The notes under the pieces are model-generated. The model saw only the letters and a list, made by a program, of their open reading frames with translations. It did not search any database and was not told the DNA's origin. DNA of 47,572 nucleotides from an uncultured Alphaproteobacteria bacterium. Its GTDB lineage: Bacteria; Pseudomonadota; Alphaproteobacteria; Puniceispirillales; Marisalimonadaceae. The stretch lies in the NCBI GenBank assembly GCA_937142855.1, contig CAKZQZ010000110.1, positions 1 to 47,572 on the forward strand, given 5' to 3'. The position numbers were made by a program, and so were the translations under genes. Below, piece after piece: positions 44,752 through 47,572 of the stretch; within the stretch, counting starts at the first letter, position 1; each line of letters begins with the position of its first letter.

Positions 44752-45144
44752 ATGAATTTTCATGCTATGATGAAAGAATATAAAACTATTGATGTTCAAT
44801 CAAAACTTGAAAAAGACAATCCTCACGAGTTCATTAAAATCGTTTTGAATGAACTACTAACCAATATGAAAACTTTATCAATGGCTTTAAAAGAGGGGCC
44901 AAAAGTATCAAGTGTTAAATCTCGAGCCTTTAGTCAATCTCTAGCGTCCATTATGGTTTTACAATCAAGTCTAGATTTTGAGAATGGTCAGCCTATTGCA
45001 GGCAATCTCAATGATCTTTATAATTATTGTAGAACTGAAATAATTAAATGTTACAAAGAGCAGACAACTGAGGGTTTGGAGTCTTCTATATTAGTAATCA
45101 CTGATATATTTGAGGCTTGGGTAGAGATAAGTAATTCTGTATAA
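44752..45144 (+). CDS. Flagellin chaperone FliS (copy 2)
   Basis: This is a second FliS-like protein, 130 aa, all helical. The positions NPHEFIKIVLNEL, LQSSLDFENGQPIAGNLNDLYNYC (quoted in part) and IFEAW match those of the first FliS. The two share perhaps a third of their residues by eye, so they are old paralogues. It probably serves one of the two flagellins or another filament protein. It has a GGAG Shine-Dalgarno and no sigma-54 site. Confidence 0.8.
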   Translation: MNFHAMMKEYKTIDVQSKLEKDNPHEFIKIVLNELLTNMKTLSMALKEGPKVSSVKSRAFSQSLASIMVLQSSLDFENGQPIAGNLNDLYNYCRTEIIKCYKEQTTEGLESSILVITDIFEAWVEISNSV

Positions 45145-45176
45145 TTAATATGCAATTATACTAATTGAAATTAAGT

Positions 45177-45192
45177 GTTTATTGTAATAAAC
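45177..45192. repeat. Short inverted repeat between fliS2 and the 162-aa gene
   Basis: GTTTATT-GT-AATAAAC is a perfect 7-bp inverted repeat in the 77-base gap. The two-base loop is too tight for a normal hairpin and no T-run follows, so it reads better as a binding site than as a terminator. Function unknown. Confidence 0.3.
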
Positions 45193-45221
45193 TGTTATTT
45201 TAACTGAACAGAAATAATTAA

Positions 45222-45710
45222 ATGCCTAATTTTTGTCCTGAATGGGTTTTCCAAATATGTGTTGCTAAAACAGCCGCAGATTTCTTATCGTCAAATAATA
45301 GCATAAATATGATTGGTAAAAAATTTGCTTCTGGATTATCAGAGCATTATGATGAAGTAAAATTTGAAGAGATAGCTGAAACATCCGAGGCAATCTTAGG
45401 TTTTTTATCTGAGATTAATGCTGGAGAAGAGTCTGTTAATTATATCAATGATTATATTTTTCATAGGACATGTTTTGCTGCAAACGGAAACCCTAGAAAA
45501 ATTAAAAGTATGTTCTCAAGTGAACTTGATGGAACCAAAACAAAAGAATATAATTATAAACAGTCTTTGAAAAATTTTAGAGCTGCTACTTTTAGTATAA
45601 AAAATGGAGTTTTTGAAAAAGCGCCACCTGGCTGGGTGATTACTGATGTTGAAGATGTTGATTGGTTAGGTGAACTTTTTTCACAAGATGTAAATTTTTC
45701 AGATGTTTAA
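45222..45710 (+). CDS. Unrecognised 162-aa protein between fliS2 and flgL
   Basis: No family is recognised. The protein is soluble-looking, mostly helical for the first 100 residues (EWVFQICVAKTAADFLSS) and acidic at the end (ITDVEDVDWLGELFSQDV). It has three cysteines without metal-site spacing, no signal peptide and no membrane segment. It follows fliS2 on the same strand by 77 bases and converges on flgL with five bases between stops. Its place in a cluster of filament proteins and chaperones suggests a cytoplasmic flagellar accessory role. It is not the size or sequence of FlaF or FlbT, the flagellin regulators of other alphaproteobacteria. Confidence 0.55.
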   Translation: MPNFCPEWVFQICVAKTAADFLSSNNSINMIGKKFASGLSEHYDEVKFEEIAETSEAILGFLSEINAGEESVNYINDYIFHRTCFAANGNPRKIKSMFSSELDGTKTKEYNYKQSLKNFRAATFSIKNGVFEKAPPGWVITDVEDVDWLGELFSQDVNFSDV

Positions 45711-45715
45711 AAAAT

Positions 45716-46996
45716 CTATCTTATAAATTCAAATAAATTTAAATTAGATATCTTTACAAATGCTTGTTGACTTGCCTGCAAACTAGTCATCATAGTCTGC
45801 ATCTCAGTTACAAGTTTGGCAAGATCGGCATCCCCAATCTTACTCATATCTTTTTGTATAGCGATATCTCTTTCATTGAGTGTTTCCTTTTGTCTTTCAA
45901 GCAAATTTAGTCGAGCTCCTACCTTACCCCTGAAATTTGCAATATGAACTTGAGTTTCCGAAATATTATTTAGTTGAGAAGAAGTAAGTTGATTTGTATC
46001 ATATAAAGTCTGAGACCTTCCTATAGTACTTCCTGTAGAGTCGATTGCATTCAAAGTTATAAAAGATGTAGGAGATTTTTCAGCATTTTCTATACCCTCT
46101 ATTTCAAGGTTTTCTATCTTAATTAAACCTTCTTGATTACTTATAAGTTTTATCTTTCCTTCATTTTCTGAAAATGAAGCGGTAATTCCTATATCAGCTG
46201 CATTTATTTTAGTTATAATATCAATAGGATCATCACCAATTAGCTCAGAAGAGATAGAGGCTGTACCCTCATTACCTGTGATATCAAAGGACCAATTTCC
46301 ATAATTGTTGTTTGTGATTTCTATTTCTGCACTAGTTGGAGCTTCTAAGGCATATACAGCTTGAGCGGCAGTTCTAATTGAATTTGACATGTTTTCAAAT
46401 AAAGTAAACATAGAAATTGGCTTATTATTTCCTACTTTTATATTTTGGAATAAAGAACCACCGTCAAGATTGGTTTCAACAACCATACTCTCAGACACTG
46501 CTAATGACGTAACCCCCCTATCGCCTTTATAATTAATTTTTCCAGATATATCCTTCACAAAAGGTTGAGTTTTAGATTTATATCCACTGAAAAGGAATAC
46601 TCCACTTGCGTCTTGTTGGTTAGCTAAACCAAAAGCCTGTTCTTTTAGTTGGTCCATTTCTATCGCAATAGCTTCTCTATCAGATGCTCCTAATACATCA
46701 CTAGAGGCTTGTATCATTAACTCATTAGCTCTAACCATTAAACTGGTTAAGTTTTCTAAATTTACATCTATATTTTTCATACGAGAGTCAGAGGTATTAA
46801 CATTTTTGATATATTGATCAATTTGTTCTTTTACTACCTTCATTCCAGATAATTCTACAGACCCAACTGGATCATCTGATGCAACTAATATATTTTTACC
46901 ACTAGAAATTTTACCTTGAAGACTCTGGAGTTCAGAGTTAATTTCAGAAAATTGGTTAACTTGCTGTTGGTTAAATAATTTACTACTAATCTGCAT
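45716..46996 (-). CDS. flgL: Flagellar hook-filament junction protein FlgL
   Basis: FlgL (HAP3) joins hook to filament below the flagellin. Flagellin-like D0/D1 ends are visible: N-terminal INSELQSLQGKISSGKNILV (about 18-37) and SDDPVGSVELSGM. The FLFSGYKSKTQPFV motif near 138 is diagnostic of FlgL. The C-terminal segment is helical (LAKLVTEMQTMMTSLQASQQ). At 426 aa it is longer than the 300-320 of E. coli, with an extra middle beta domain. It follows flgK by 21 bases. Confidence 0.93.
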   Translation of the reverse strand: MQISSKLFNQQQVNQFSEINSELQSLQGKISSGKNILVASDDPVGSVELSGMKVVKEQIDQYIKNVNTSDSRMKNIDVNLENLTSLMVRANELMIQASSDVLGASDREAIAIEMDQLKEQAFGLANQQDASGVFLFSGYKSKTQPFVKDISGKINYKGDRGVTSLAVSESMVVETNLDGGSLFQNIKVGNNKPISMFTLFENMSNSIRTAAQAVYALEAPTSAEIEITNNNYGNWSFDITGNEGTASISSELIGDDPIDIITKINAADIGITASFSENEGKIKLISNQEGLIKIENLEIEGIENAEKSPTSFITLNAIDSTGSTIGRSQTLYDTNQLTSSQLNNISETQVHIANFRGKVGARLNLLERQKETLNERDIAIQKDMSKIGDADLAKLVTEMQTMMTSLQASQQAFVKISNLNLFEFIR

Positions 46997-47017
46997 AAAA
47001 AACTCTCTTAAAGAGGA

Positions 47018-47572
47018 TTAAACAACCTCAATTAATGTTTGAAACAATTCTTTAGCAGTTTGCAATATTCGTGCCGAAGCTTGGTAAGCTTGCTGATACT
47101 TAAGTAGATTTGCGGCCTCCTCATCTAAGTTTACACCTGCAAATTCACTTTCACTTCCTTCGGCAGCCTCCATATTACTTTTAGCAGCTGATAAAGAAAG
47201 TTTGTTAGCTTGAACATTTGATCCAACTTTAGCTAATGTAGTACTAAAAATTTCTTGAAAATTACCTTTTCCTTTTTGGTTTTCATCTTCCATTTGCAAG
47301 TTAATCATATTCATAATATTTCTAGAATCACCAGTTCCAGATTTATTTTCGGATAAAGCGAATGTATTTTCTACTAATGGTTGTTCAGAAAATTGAAATT
47401 TATTCCCATTAAACTCAAAAACTCTATTTTGATCGAGAATTCTTGTAGCTATTGAATGACCACTTGCTTTTTCAAAAATTTCTACTTTGTTAGAATTAAT
47501 GGCATCAACCTTAATTGTTAGCTCAGGTTCAATTAATTCACTGATATTTTCTTGAAAATCAAAATCAGAACT
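47018..47572 (-). CDS. flgK: Flagellar hook-associated protein FlgK (C-terminal part)
   Basis: FlgK (HAP1) is the lower hook-filament junction protein. The reading frame is open to the last base of the window, so the N-terminus lies outside. The visible 184 residues include TRILDQNRVFEFNGNKFQF, the SGTGDSRN motif and the diagnostic C-terminus GVNLDEEAANLLKYQQAYQA with SARILQTAKELFQTLIEVV. The flgK-flgL order is standard. Confidence 0.93.
   Translation of the reverse strand, partial: SSDFDFQENISELIEPELTIKVDAINSNKVEIFEKASGHSIATRILDQNRVFEFNGNKFQFSEQPLVENTFALSENKSGTGDSRNIMNMINLQMEDENQKGKGNFQEIFSTTLAKVGSNVQANKLSLSAAKSNMEAAEGSESEFAGVNLDEEAANLLKYQQAYQASARILQTAKELFQTLIEVV

Noticed and set aside
45177-45192. 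A rho-independent terminator after fliS2
   Set aside because: The loop has two bases and no T-run follows, so it is listed only as an inverted repeat.
1-47572. tRNA, rRNA, CRISPR arrays, insertion sequences and prophage
   Set aside because: All gaps over 70 bases were read; no tRNA cloverleaf, spaced direct repeats, transposase or integrase was found.

Overview
The window is AT-rich bacterial chromosome (clearly AT-biased throughout, with A/T-ending codons and very short intergenic gaps). The gene content points to an alphaproteobacterium, most likely a small-genome marine type. The housekeeping half has the alphaproteobacterial blocks lptG-surA-pdxA-rsmA, fabD-fabG-acpP-fabF-mltG-gmk, rpsF-rpsR-rplI, dnaB-alr-mlaE-mlaF-radA-cvpA-purF and purF-SDR. 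I do not assign a genus: no rRNA or tRNA gene is present to anchor one.

Layout. (1) 1-3844 (+): the end of lptG, then surA, pdxA and rsmA; lptD, which normally sits between lptG and surA, is not there. (2) 3866-8781 (-): fabD, fabG, acpP, fabF, mltG, gmk. (3) 8782-18581 (+): a structured rpsF leader, bS6-bS18-bL9, replicative helicase, alanine racemase, an MlaEF-type lipid ABC transporter, RadA, CvpA, PurF and an SDR dehydrogenase. (4) 18592-34695 (-): a nearly continuous flagellar basal-body and export block. In transcription order it is an FlbD-like regulator, fliE, F, G, H, I, J, K, L, M, N, O, P, Q, R, flhB, then four unrecognised small or membrane genes, one a PDZ protein. (5) 34885-36006 (+): a FleQ-like sigma-54 activator divergent from that block. 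(6) 36012-47572: late flagellar genes on both strands (fliT-like, two fliS paralogues, two convergent unequal flagellins, fliD, flgL, flgK), with a ClC-type chloride transporter and two unrecognised proteins among them.

Regulatory logic read from the sequence. Five well-spaced sigma-54 (-24/-12) promoters precede flbD-fliE, fliK, fliO, fliD and flagellin 1. The two activators that could drive them are complementary halves. The FlbD-like protein has a degenerate receiver and a complete AAA+ domain but no DNA-binding helix-turn-helix. The FleQ-like protein has AAA+ and a FleQ-type helix-turn-helix but no N-terminal sensory domain. A 14-bp palindrome, GTCATTATTATGAC, matching the FleQ operator shape GTCA-N6-TGAC, lies between them. 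It overlaps the probable sigma-70 -10 of the fleQ-like gene and sits about 85 bp upstream of the sigma-54 promoter of the other operon. Looser copies lie upstream of the fliO and flagellin-1 promoters. This looks like a compact two-subunit flagellar switch. With the gammaproteobacterial-style gene order and the use of FliS chaperones, it suggests a flagellar system unlike the classical CtrA/FlaF/FlbT type of alphaproteobacteria.

No CRISPR array, insertion sequence, prophage, rRNA or tRNA was seen.
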